Shown one piece after another: positions 46,366-57,564 of a stretch of 64,000 nt of DNA (position 1 is the first letter of the stretch; the number at the start of each line of letters is the position of its first letter). Under the pieces are notes generated by a model. That model was not told the origin of the DNA. It saw only the letters and a list, made by a program, of their open reading frames with translations, and did no database searches. Origin of the DNA: Apoda limacodes (lineage: Eukaryota > Arthropoda > Insecta > Lepidoptera > Limacodidae); contig OX291551.1 in NCBI GenBank assembly GCA_946406115.1, forward strand, positions 11,470,001 through 11,534,000, given 5' to 3'. The translations under genes and the position numbers were made by a program.

Positions 46366-46396
46366 ATGGCCATGACAGGCATGGATGGCAGGCGGG
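46366..46396 (+). CDS. candidate very short first coding exon
   Basis: The ATG at 46366 in a good start context (AAGGATGGC) opens MAMTGMDGRR plus one base, ending at a strong donor G|GTAAGT (46397). It follows a GC-rich patch that could be a promoter. Exit phase 1 equals that of the 50615 exon, so both could feed one downstream exon outside the window. With only ten codons, chance cannot be excluded. Confidence 0.3.
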
Positions 46397-46794
46397 GTAA
46401 GTGTATGCATGTGCAGCGAGACATGCTCTATATGAAGATGACTACTTTATTTGTACTAGGTGTGCTGGATAAAGCTGTGTTGCCGCGCCGGTTTCTAATG
46501 TGATATCGACGAAGCGGCGCGTCCGGTTGAGGTTTTATGTCGACTTGCACTGGGACACGAATCAACTCGCTGCAAAGCACAGTTACTTAGCAACTATAAT
46601 AAAATCCTGAGTCGTTAGACCAAGCAAAAATTCATTAAGGAAACCATATATCCAAGTCTATTCCCTTATATAGCGTGGTCCGACATACCTTTGACCGATT
46701 TTTTTGAAATTCTTACGGTACTTTTTTTATGGTTTAAAAAAGTAAATATTATATACGTAAAAAGGTAAATATTACATACTATATAAGTATTCAC

Positions 46795-47115
46795 AGTACT
46801 TCACCCCGGGGCAAAGGCTTTGGAAGTCGCAAGTCCGACGCCATATGGAGCACTGCAGGCATCTCTGGGTGGGTGCACCCAGATACCAGCTTGGCCTTTT
46901 TGACTCGGTTCGACGACGGACTGAGAGAATCGTCTACGATCCCAAATGCCCTTTTTTTTGACTCTGTTCAACGACGGGCTGAAACAATCGTCGACGATCC
47001 AAAACTCACAAGCCGTATAGAACCCTTAAGTTTGAGGAGACAGTTTGCCTCCCTGTGTGTGTTCTATCGATTGTATAATGGATTGTTTGAAATGATGCCC
47101 ACGGCTACTTTATAG
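46795..47115 (+). mobile_element. jockey-like LINE fragment with duplicated DSVQRRA block
   Basis: Plus strand: FDSVQRRAETIVDDPKLTSR, then EPLSLRRQFASLCVFYRLYN, the block near the end of ORF2. Just before it, a diverged second copy of the same segment (FDSVRRRTERIVYDP in another frame) gives a local tandem duplication of about 63 bases. Ends with a stop at 47113-47115. Confidence 0.8.
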
Positions 47116-47744
47116 CATCGCACGCCAGGTTATCTAGTATTATATATACGTGACGTAGCCCAAAACATGATTGCAAATACTTAAGTCGATAAAAAAAAAA
47201 TTAAATGTGATCTACAAAGTTACTTTAGCATGGATCACCCAAAACACATTACAGTTGGTCGAGAGCATAACGTAGAGATATTTATGAATAATAATATAAT
47301 AATTTTAATAATTGTTTCTAAGTATTGGTATTTTATTTCTGCACAAGGAAATAAACTTGTTTCTTTCTTGTGGCACTCAATACTTACTGTATTTATTCAT
47401 CTTGCATCTTGAGTCATAATGTGGCAATCACTCTTTAATATGCTCTCATTAAATAAAAATGATATGTAATGAGACATATATAGAAAGACTGAACGCCTTT
47501 GGAAGCGTACGACGATCGGTTTGTTTGACTTATTCTTAACAACTCTTCTTATTAGGATCTCCTGTCACACCTCAAGTTCATCTCAAGTACTTTTTATTCG
47601 ATTCACACTTGTCTTTACATACAACAGTTTTTAGAAGCTTTAAAATCCAAGATTGAGTGAAAATGGTTAGTATTTTGTTTAATTACTTTAATGCAGTGAC
47701 CATATGTTACTTAAATTGTTATTATGACTACAATCAGAACCAAC

Positions 47745-47880
47745 GGTTTAACGTGCCCCTCTAAAGCACGGAGGAGCTCAGACAAATGCACCATTAGACG
47801 GTCACCTATCTAATGGGAAACCACGTCCAACATTGCCTAACTTTGCATGTCGGTACCGATACACATACATTTAACAGGGT
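47745..47880 (+). repeat. dispersed repeat, GGTCACC family, copy 3
   Basis: GCACGGAGGAGCTCAGACAA, TGCACCATTAGACGGTCACC and ACATTGCCTAACTTTGCA. The clearest of the three copies. Confidence 0.55.
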
Positions 47881-48217
47881 CACGAGCTCACTGTCATTGT
47901 TAGTTTGCAGTATGTTAGCATAGGTTAATTGTGTCAATTTGTTAATAAATAATCCTATCATTGCTAAAAAGTAATAATGAATGCCTATTCATTATACATT
48001 TGCTCCAGAATGTGGCCCCAAGGCGCCATATAAAGCACTAATAGTCTTTGTTCGTGCAAACTGAATATAATTTCGTCGAGTATGTTACCAGACACGTGAT
48101 GTGTTGATGAGGATAACCTATATATCTGACAAAGCAGATTAGCATATTGCGTTTCCACCCGCAGTCCCGCCCTAGTTCAGCCACGAGTAAAAGACAAACC
48201 CTTTTCGGGCACGCGAC

Positions 48218-48388
48218 ATGGTGCAGGCAAATAAAACACAAGACAGTCCACCGATCGATTTCTATTTCAAAGCCGTCGACTCCCCAGCCAGTAATCGTTG
48301 GAAAGTGATTCCTTTACAGAAAGTGTTCGAGTCGAGAAAAAGTGGCAAAGAGAGCAAAATACTTTGCCTCCGCAAAAACTTGCAATAA
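48218..48388 (+). CDS. small ORF of 56 codons, unknown
   Basis: ATG to TAA, beginning MVQANKTQDSPPIDFYFKAV and containing SPASNRWKVIPLQKVFESRK, then KSGKESKILCLRKNL. An in-frame stop lies 30 bases upstream. The composition (balanced, basic, no long homopolymers) and higher GC than the flanks look coding. It sits in a patch (48160-48500) with several CpG-rich motifs, so it may be a first exon or small protein. No family recognised. Confidence 0.35.
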   Translation: MVQANKTQDSPPIDFYFKAVDSPASNRWKVIPLQKVFESRKSGKESKILCLRKNLQ

Positions 48389-48389
48389 A

Positions 48390-50600
48390 CAACAGTTTTT
48401 GTCATTTGTGTCCACAGCGACGCGCTCTAGTTGCTCATTCGTCGTAACCCGCTAATTTTGCTCAGACGTTTTGAACTGCCGACAGTTCCATAACGGCATT
48501 GACATCACAAGTAGAGCTTTCGTTGATTCCTTACATAACATTGCCTAACAATATCTGAAATAAAACGGCCTAATGAAGAGCACACGAGCGGACACGAACA
48601 TTCACGACTATCTTATATTATCTGATAATCATCCTCGAATTTATGCTCTAGTGCAATACATGTATGTATTGGCCAATACTATTGTCTTTCGTTTCTCGAT
48701 CACAGTTATTTAGGACTAACTTTCGATTTGTTGATTGTTTCGAGTTCGAATTTAATTGTCGGCTTTCGTAATCCTTTTCCTTACGATTTTAATTATACGT
48801 AAACATCATCCTGTCATCGTGTAAAGTCATAAAATCTTCATCTTTATTTCCCCTTTTTTTTTATTATCTTAATAAATGTTAAACCTTAAAATTGGCTTAA
48901 ATCACTCTCAATTTCATACCGTCCGGTTCAATTTCACTCGAAAGCTGATTGAAGTTAATCTGTTCGAGTTTTGTGGCATAATTCCTTGGGGCGATAATTC
49001 ACTGCTTGTTAATGATCTATTGGTCGTTTTTCTCAAGCGTTCATGGGTGAAAGTGAACTTATCAATACATCATGGATACCATATTTCACTGTAATAGGAA
49101 CTTCATCAATCAAACCGTAACTGCATGGTCGATATCTTAATATCAATTTGTTATTGAGGCTTTGGCTTTGCTTTATGTAAACAAGTTGTTTTCTTAAAAT
49201 CAGATGAAGTTTATAGTTTTATTAATTCTATCCTATTTTTGAGTAGTTTTCCTGGGATGGATATGGATAAATTATCAAAATGTTGTTTCTATAGTTAGGG
49301 TAAACAATGAATTATTTGTGTGATATGTTTACTAAAATGGTATAACTTTACTTCTGCAATCGCTCAACGATTCCACCGAAAGTCGCACATTAACTGGTTA
49401 AAGTTGTCAGATCTGATTTGGCAGTGTAGCAGCCGAAATAGAAAAAAACTGCTTAGCGACCGTCATCTGCTATGATATTCTGCGACTGCTGCTACTTTTG
49501 GCGATCACTAGCAACTTACATTTGCCAAATCACGCAACTGATAATCGCTAATGTGCGGTGGTTGGTAAAGATAAAAATATGTAAAACATTTACTGTTTTA
49601 TCCGTTACATAATATAACATATTATCGGTTACAATTAATCCATACCCGTATATCCTGTTAGGTGTTTAAATGAAAGTCTTTTTGTGTGACTTACTTTCCA
49701 TTCAATTTAGGACTAACAATAAGTAACTAATTGTTAAAAATTGCCATTGCTCCGTTACTATCCATTATATTACATAACAAAATGTAACTGTCAAGCTTAG
49801 CCATTTTCTAGGTTTAGTGCTTTACACAGCATTTAAATTATGGGTGTGGTGTTGCTATATCGAAAATGGGTGTGGTTATTTTCATTGTGGCATCAGATTT
49901 CTTTTTCATCAATTTAACCAGCTGTTACCAGAAGAAGCTTAACATGGGAATCCGTTTGTACCTAACAGTAGGCTGCATAATCAGTGCGCTACAATACAAC
50001 TTTACCTTGCATACAAGTTGCATCGTTCCGTAACCACAAACATCGTGCTGTCTTGAATAGATGTCTCTAGTTTTGATGACTTGTTTCAAGAACTTTTGAA
50101 TTAGAAAACAACACGGAAGCAGAACATTCGACAACAAGCTGATTTTTAAAAGCCTTCCAATGTTTCTTAAATTGAATGACATTCTTAGTTATCATGTACA
50201 AGAAAAAAATTGGTAACATGTAGATATTTTCTTTAGATCTGTAGTGGCATCATAGTCAATAAGAAATGCTAATATATATTACTAATGCTAATAAATACAT
50301 TAGTTTTATCTCTAGATTTGCGTAAGGTATTTTTGTTGTGTGTCAACTTTTAAATTTAACATGTACAAAATCACAAACTTCAATAGTTTGATCTAAGGTT
50401 ACGAAATAAGTAAATCGTGACTAACTTTTCTAATAGACTTTAGTTCGTTTAACCGTCACGTATCAAAACTACTTATACGCCGTGGTGTCTTTAATCTGCG
50501 AAAGTAAATCTGTTCCTTCCTATTTAATTGCGTGCCATGACGGAATGACGGCACGTGCTCTGCTATTTAATGGCCAACAATACTAATTACACAATTTGGT
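48390..50600. other. gene-free stretch before the 50.6-kb exon
   Basis: No gene recognised. At 49385-49556 an imperfect inverted pair (outer GCACATTA / TAATGTGC, inner GATTTGGCA / TGCCAAATC) marks a possible MITE of about 170 bases. Confidence 0.4.
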
Positions 50601-50614
50601 AATTCTCTCAATAG

Positions 50615-50670
50615 TCAGTCTCCGACGCCATATATTTCATCACCTGTAAGGAGAGCCCTTACTATGCAAG
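50615..50670 (+). CDS. candidate short internal exon (Ser/Pro/Arg-rich)
   Basis: Acceptor AATTCTCTCAATAG with a pyrimidine tract; strong donor CAAG|GTAAGT. One base, 18 codons (QSPTPYISSPVRRALTMQ), one base. SP and RR motifs suggest a phosphorylated linker. The first base completes the Ala codon left open by the 33639 exon, joining the two into one reading frame of 39 residues. The intron would be about 17 kb. No family recognised; the rest of the gene would lie to the right of the window. Confidence 0.45.
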
Positions 50671-50679
50671 GTAAGTATT

Positions 50680-52440
50680 CTCTGAATCGGAGAGAACTGA
50701 TGATCAATATCAATCAAATGTGATGTAAACGTTACTAAATTAGTCTGTATTTATTCATCTGCTTATAACATTGTGTTTAGGAGGAAGTTAACTTTTATAG
50801 TTTTTCAGCACTAAGACGTAGTGCTTTAAGGGGGCACATTAGGGCAAAATATTTTGATTGTGACTTTTTTTGGGGAAATCAATAAATCAGTACACAGTAT
50901 CAGTTCAATAAGAAGTTAACGTTGATTGAAGTTTGAGAATTCGGCGATAAGGTTAAATCCTAATCCAGGTTAAAAAAAATTATCTGGTTTTGTCATAATA
51001 ATTAACATAAACATAATCAACTCTAAACCATCATCTTTATTAAATTATACATGTAAATAAATTTTGTATTTGAATTGCATACATCTAATTTTAATAATTC
51101 AGATGTACTATTTAGTACCGCAGTACGTTTACACAATGCTATATTCTCAGTTCCAATTTTGCAAGTAGATCACTGTTAAATTGGTTTTCGCCACTAAATA
51201 ACCGTCAAATTTAACACGTGCGTTACGGGCGGTTACGGTTGTTATATTTACAAAAATATAACACTTCCAAGTTGATATAAATATCTGCTGCTGAATAAGT
51301 AATGGTACAGTTGTTATTATATTTTGGATACATTGAGTAATTTCGTAGTTTCACTGCTGGAGGCTTTACATTTCGTGACTGGAGGTTATTCATTAATCTA
51401 ATGCAAAGATACTTCATCTTAGCTATTTTCGTCATTGGTTATTGTTTTTTTTTACTTTTACTATCTACTGATGTGAAAGTCTGACGTACCTATCGATTAT
51501 GTTTAAATTGTTAAAATGACGCCATTTCATCGTTCTTACACAATATCAAATTTTGAGTTTGTATTTTTAGTTGTTTTCTATTCATTAATCTAATGCAAAG
51601 ACTTTATCTAAGCTATTTTTGACATTTCTTAATGTTATTTTTTATTTTTATTACTAATGTAAAAGTCTCGTATCTATCGATTATTATTATGTCCGTATTG
51701 ATAAAAGGTTGGCAACACTAGCATTTTTTCTTACACAATATCGAATTTCAATTATGTATTTTTAGTAGTTTTCTAGACTGTGAGAGGTTAGAAAAGGCCA
51801 AGTTTGCCGTTTAGCTCTGCATCTTAACAAATAACTCTCACTTCTCTCAACGCGAATGTAAGCGGGTTACCGTGTCACTTTCTTCGTCTTCCGCCACCAC
51901 CAGACACTTATTATTTGTTTTTGTTTATACATTTATCACACGACATGACTTATCTCGTGCCTAGAAACCACCAACAATTATCATAATAAGCTTCCGCACC
52001 TAAAAGTTGCTTGCGTATGTATCTAACGCAATCTAGTAGCTTAATAAGCGTTCTTTAATATTTATGCTACTTCTTATAATTTGAGATGACTGGCTACTCT
52101 TATTATACAGAATGTGTTATGGCTGCAGCGCTTAAGTTATAAGACGCAATCATTATCATTTGTATGTAATCAAAAATATAATGTATCTACTTTTTGTAGA
52201 AATGTTACTATCGCTTGGTTAGTGCAAGTTATTTGTTTTAATCGTCTCGTGGTAAGCTTACAACGCACTTTCTTTATAAGTGCATTGTCAAATTTCTCCT
52301 TAAAGGAATGTGGTCTTGGTTGAATTTATCTTTGTTACCATCTTTAACTATGCACCTATTATTATTTCTGTTGGCAAGCTAACAGTATTCTAAATGATAT
52401 GTACCTATGCTCTATATTTAAATTTTATAGTTAAATGATA
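50680..52440. other. gene-free stretch
   Basis: AT-rich. A diverged direct repeat (TTCATTAATCTAATGCAAAG with CTTTATCTAAGCTATTTT-like and TATCGATTAT blocks) lies at about 51390-51510 and 51580-51690. No gene recognised. Confidence 0.45.
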
Positions 52441-52441
52441 T

Positions 52442-52800
52442 TTTTTCTATACCACTAAAGGTGTCAAACAAGCTTGCGGTTCGCCTGATGGTTAGCGGTC
52501 ACTGTAGCCTATGGACGCTTGCAACACCACAGGGGTATCACTCACGCGTCGCCGACCCTTAAAAAATTTAATAACTTTTTTTTAGAAAATCAGGCGTAAC
52601 TTTGCTTTAAGTAAGGTAAACAATTTAATAAGAGTTTTATATTTATACTTCTTTCTTGAAGAACCCCATACTCTCCTTAAAGAAAACCTTGGCAAGGAGC
52701 TCATTCCACAACCCAAGCGTTCGCGGGAGGAATTTTCGCTGAAACCGCACTGTACTCGACCATTTCGGTTCTAAAGTGTGAGAATGAATTACCTGGCGGT
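52442..52800 (-). mobile_element. 3' tail of a jockey-like LINE with a small insertion
   Basis: Minus strand: [25 protein letters not shown] and the GGGTCGGCGACGCG / CCATCAGGCGAACC tail. About 70 bases of AT-rich sequence interrupt it near 52580-52650, between two copies of an ATAACTT-like motif. Confidence 0.8.
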
Positions 52801-53849
52801 GCGGTAGTAGGCGGTGTGATAGTAGAATGGAAATTTGACAGTACCTGGTATTATTAGTTACCTTATCTCTAGTAGGTAATTACTGTAACATTTTGTAAAG
52901 ACAAACAATGGATCTCATGTTCGGATCTAGCAGTGAGTTGCCTTGTCCTACCTTTGGTGTCTAGTATTAATGCCAATATTTGGATTGGTTGTATTTAATT
53001 TGAACTGGTATAGTGTATACAAACAAAAGTTGCACAAACTTAGTAGATAGGTTAATGTAAGATGATAATTTGCTGGTCTTTGATTTCTTATGTCAAACAT
53101 CACAAAAACAAAAATTTTAACCATTTTTTTATATATTTGTCTGCATTTATAACTATAGATAATTTTTTTAAGCGACATACCCAACTCTTGCTTCACCAAT
53201 TTTTTTAAACATGACCATTATTTTCTTATAATGCACTCCATTTGTGCTCAGTCCAATTTTATGGTGATAACGTTTTAAGAAGTGATCACAAGCTTTAAAT
53301 TGATAAAGAATCGAAGCAAATAAAATAATCGCGTGATGTTTTTGTTCAGCTGACAGTATTGTTTCCGCGGTACCAAAGATGAACCAAATGTTAAAAATTA
53401 TCTCCTTATCATAAAAATAAAATGTATCTTTGAATGTTTAACGCCACAGTTATACTTGCATGAAAGTAGGAATGAGCTCCCTGTATATATAGTATAGTGT
53501 TGTTCATGAAAGAATTGATTATATTTTTGAATGGTCTGCAAAGATAGGCTACGGTGTCTGCTTTACATAAGTCGGAAGCGTGTCTGCCACCTCAGTGGTA
53601 AAACAAAAACCTTGTATCCACACCGACATCATATTGTCATGTCATAAAGTCTCTTATCATCAACCTCTTTAGTAGGTAGGTCTACGGCGTGAAATGTGGT
53701 GTGGTGAGCCAATAGCCAATCCCCAGATAGAGTTAATCAGAAGCACTGTTGCGACTCTTATTCAGTGTATCTGGACTAAGGTGGTGATTTGTATGTCCCA
53801 TGAGTAATATTCTGAAATTATTTTTACGTAAAAACTTCCTAGTTATGTT

Positions 53850-54008
53850 TTAAAAAAGTTCGAGAGAAGTTATTAGATTTATGAAGGGTCGGCAACGCGT
53901 CAGTGATACCCCTGGTGTCACAAGCATCCATAGGCTACGGTGACCGCTTACCATCAGGCGGGCCGTAAGCTTGTTTGCCACCACAGTAGTATAAAAAAAA
54001 AAAAAAAG
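53850..54008 (+). mobile_element. 3' tail of a jockey-like LINE with poly(A)
   Basis: Plus strand: GAAGTTATTAGATTTATGAA, GGGTCGGCAACGCGTCAGTG, then GGCTACGGTGACCGCTTACC and GGGCCGTAAGCTTGTTTGCC, ending in about 16 A. The only plus-strand tail of this family in the window, and the one with the clearest poly(A). Confidence 0.85.
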
Positions 54009-54009
54009 A

Positions 54010-55040
54010 AGAAAAAAATAGCAGGCTTTCTGTCGCGAGCTGGTATCCACTACTGTATCATTAGTTAGATATACCTGCTGTATCAAGCAAAAATGTAGGT
54101 ACATATAAGCATAAAAACATAAGAATAACAGGCAATTTAGTAACATTCACCGCATAACGTTAAATTTGAACCGTAACGAAATTACCTTGTCAATCTGCGT
54201 GCTCATGTAACCAAATTAGAAAATATTCTTTTGTGGTTTTCAATTTCAAAATTTGTTATGTAATCTCTATCTGGGGAACATGATGCCAAAGTAAGGTTTG
54301 TATGGTCACTGCCCATGTATGGATTTGTTGATGTTCTAGTCAAAGTAACAAGACTTGTGTGGGGGCTATTGACGGATGGAGTTATAGCGTCTACGAAGAA
54401 AGTAATGATGACTTGACTGTATGACGTCTTAAAAAACAAAGTAAAGATTATGTGAATGTATTACGGCCGATTACTGTAGATTTCATAATTGGTGCACTTC
54501 GTATAAATATAGCCCATAGCAATGCAGAAAGTATAAGGTAAGTACTAGCTAAAATGTTTATCGTCGTCGGATTTCTACGACTAGTCCTTGATTGTGTTTA
54601 GAAAGTTTTCTAAAGCAAAGTTATAGCTATAGTTTGCCCGTGTAAAATTCGTTAATGGTTATTTATGTGGAATTTTTGAAGTGTCTTTTATAAAAATTCT
54701 GTGTCGACCGTCTCTACCAATACCACCTATCACAAATCAAATACTAATTTCATTTCCAAAACTTGCAAAGCTCAATTGGTTGCTCAGTAGCGACGCTAAA
54801 CAGTAACAACCCATCAAACAATTTCACAATTTATTAGTTAGGATGTGTTGGTGAAAGTTTCAAATCAGTCCGTTCAGTAATACTTCAGGTAACCGTAAGC
54901 GGTAAAAATGTAAGTAGATAACATATTTTCGCCGCTGCTTGCTTTTTAAACACTTGGCACTTGGGGTTTATTTAGTTTGAAAAAAAGTGTCCTCGTCACA
55001 TGTCGACTAAAGGGAGAAAATAGGGCTGGCATCGTAATTT
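54010..55040. other. gene-free stretch with degraded Helitron-like blocks
   Basis: Near 54535-54700 are remnants (GTACTAGCTAAAATG, GTCGTCGGATTTCTACGA, AGTTATAGCTATAGTTTGCC) of a minus-oriented Helitron-like copy. A TATAAATA at about 54503 precedes a GTAAGT at 54539, but no coding exon is apparent. Confidence 0.4.
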
Positions 55041-55048
55041 AGTAGGGA

Positions 55049-55349
55049 AATATACAGCCAGCATTCTGGGCACTCCGCCACTTAAACAATTTACTATGGG
55101 GGCAATCTTCAATTATACTAGGTTTTTTTTTATTATTTGGAACCCACCTCCCCCTTGGTCAAATACAAGTAGACCCTGCCTCACGTGAGATTTACCCAAT
55201 AAATTTGAGCTAATTATACTTCATAATACTAACTATGTAAGCATCAATGTACTCATACTAATAAAACTTTTGCTACGCCCATCCCCCATTTTTACCCACG
55301 TATTTAATGAATGCCCTTTTTTTATTTACATTAATTAATTTAAAATATA
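55049..55349 (+). repeat. 301-bp direct repeat, copy 1
   Basis: Matches 57260-57560 over the same length with four differences seen by eye. Both start AATATACAGCCAGCATTCTG and end AATTTAAAATATA. No ORF. Confidence 0.93.
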
Positions 55350-56394
55350 GATTACCTTCAAATCAATGATTTATTCAAGTAACAGTAGTTTTTTTATGGT
55401 AATAATATGAGTAATAATTAAACCTTAATATTGGTGGTTAGCTGACGATTAGGTACTTGAAAATATAAATAACTTTATGTATAGTCCATAAACTATGCAT
55501 GAACTAAAAATTAAAATTTTGAATTTTTTGTGTGTATTAAGATAAGTTTTAGGGACAGCACACGCATCGGTGAAAGCATTGACGCTCTTCGGATTTGTAG
55601 CATGGAGAAAAAAAATCACATTCGATTCACGCATTCGTCATGTGTCATTCATGATGCTTCCCATTACAAAATATCTTGATTCCGAATGGCGTTACTGTCG
55701 ATTTTATCAATCTTTTTCACGCTTTGCATCAATATTTGAACTTTTAGTTTTGGTAGGTATTAAATAATAGCAAATTTAGCAATATTTGGATATTCTGCAT
55801 GTTTTAACTTTGAAAGCGAAATAACTCGCTTACTAATAAACTTAAAGAAAAGGTTTCTTTAGAACCTCGGATGTATTTTGAAAGCCTTATCTAATGATGA
55901 ACGGTTCAATGTATTGAGACTGCCCGTAAGATACCAAGCCCTAATTTTTTTTTTATTTGTACACACTTACTCATAGAGCAGCCCTTACTGCACCGTTTTT
56001 AGCTTCTCCGTAGCGTCCATTACGCATTTGTAAAAGGCACTTTACAAGAAAAAAATTTGCCTATGAACTAAGTTCTTATTTTTGGAGAAATAAATCGAAC
56101 GTGTTTGTTAACAACATATCAAAAGGATTAGACTCCATTAAATATTAACTTTGTAAAATAGTTTAACACTAATAAGTATTTACTGCCCTATAAGTGAGTT
56201 AAAAACAGTCGTATAACAATCATGAGCTCTGCAAAATTACGCCCTCGCCTACGGCTCAGGCTCGGCCCACAACCTTGTCTATAATGAGCAGCCTAGCTCC
56301 TTTGTACCATAATCTACGATTTTCATCTTAACTGCTGTTTTCATCGTTTTGTACCCTGTGTATAATTATGGTGAATTTTTTACTTGTGAAGTTT

Positions 56395-57120
56395 TGGGGA
56401 TATAAACTAGCTTTTTCGAGCGGCTCCGTTATCGGTATAGGATTCTTACGGAAACTCCTTAATAAAATACTAAAGAAGATTGTTATAGCAAGCTTTAGCT
56501 GCAGCTATGGTTTGTTTGTGGAATTTGGTTTTAGTTATTCTCGCAGGAGCTTTTAAATTTTCGGGGATAGAAAGTAGCCTTTGTTCTTCTCTGTATTTTT
56601 AACTATCTGTGTGCAAAATTTCAGCTCGATGTGATGCTCAGTTGTGGCAGGATTGAGTAACAAGCGTGATAGTTATTCTCGCTGGAACTTTTGAATTTTC
56701 CGGGTTGAAAAATGGCCGATATCCTTCCCTGGGACTCAAACCCGGGGTTCCCACCCAACCAGTGGTTAAAGCGTGATAAGTAACAAACAACCAAACTTTC
56801 GCATTTATAATATTAACGTTTTAGCTGATAATTAATGAATTTTTCTAATTACTCGACCCGCTCTAAATTTAGTAATCGGCGTGGAACTCCTTAATTATAC
56901 TAATGAAGTTTGCTATAGCAAGCTATAGTTCGTTTAAGCTCGGTAATAGTTATTTCCCCGGTAAATTTTGAATTTTTCGAGATAAAAAGTAGCTATGTGT
57001 TAATCCAGGGTGTCAGCTACCTCTATACCAATTTTTATCAAAATTGCTCCAGCCGTTTGAGCGTGAAGAAGTAACAAACATACACACTCACAAACCTTCG
57101 CCTTTATAATATTAGTGTGA
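56395..57120 (-). mobile_element. cluster of three Helitron-like copies
   Basis: Three minus-oriented partial copies follow each other: 56400-56640 (with TATCGGTATAGGATTCTTAC and GGAGCTTTTAAATTTTCGGG), 56640-56820 (CCTTCCCTGGGACTCAAACC, GGTTAAAGCGTGATAAGTAA), and 56850-57120 (TAGTAATCGGCGTGGAACTC to TTCGCCTTTATAATATTAGT). They lie between the two 301-bp repeats. Confidence 0.65.
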
Positions 57121-57259
57121 TATCGTTATGTGATGTTATTTATTTAGTATATTTTGTATTATACAGTGATTTATATTTTCAGTCACAATATAATACTATG
57201 TTGTGTACTATTCTACGTGAAATGCGCTTTGCCCGTGGTACGAATATAGTTAACTTGCT

Positions 57260-57560
57260 AATATACAGCCAGCATTCTGGGCACTCCGCCACTTAAACAA
57301 TTTACTTTGGGGGCAATCTTCAATTATACTAGGTTTTTTTTTATTATTTGGACCCCACCTCCCCCTTGGTCAAATACAAGTAGACCCTGCCTCACGTGAG
57401 ATTTACCCAATAAATTTGAGCTAATTATACTTCATAATACTAACTATGTAAGCATCAATGTACTGATACTAATAAAACTTTTGCTACACCCATCCCCCAT
57501 TTTTACCCACGTATTTAATGAATGCCCTTTTTTTATTTACATTAATTAATTTAAAATATA
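57260..57560 (+). repeat. 301-bp direct repeat, copy 2
   Basis: Second copy, about 2.2 kb after the first and in the same orientation. AATATA occurs at both ends of both copies, so the unit may be a young transposon with target preference or a segmental duplication. Confidence 0.93.
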
Positions 57561-57564
57561 TATA

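Noticed and set aside
49932..50032. Short plus-strand frame starting MGIRLYLTVGCI, like a sugar transporter start
   Set aside because: Under 35 codons with no following exon; resemblance too weak.
54500..54545. TATAAATA followed by GTAAGT, like a promoter and first exon
   Set aside because: The intervening segment is too short and lies beside a degraded Helitron-like copy.
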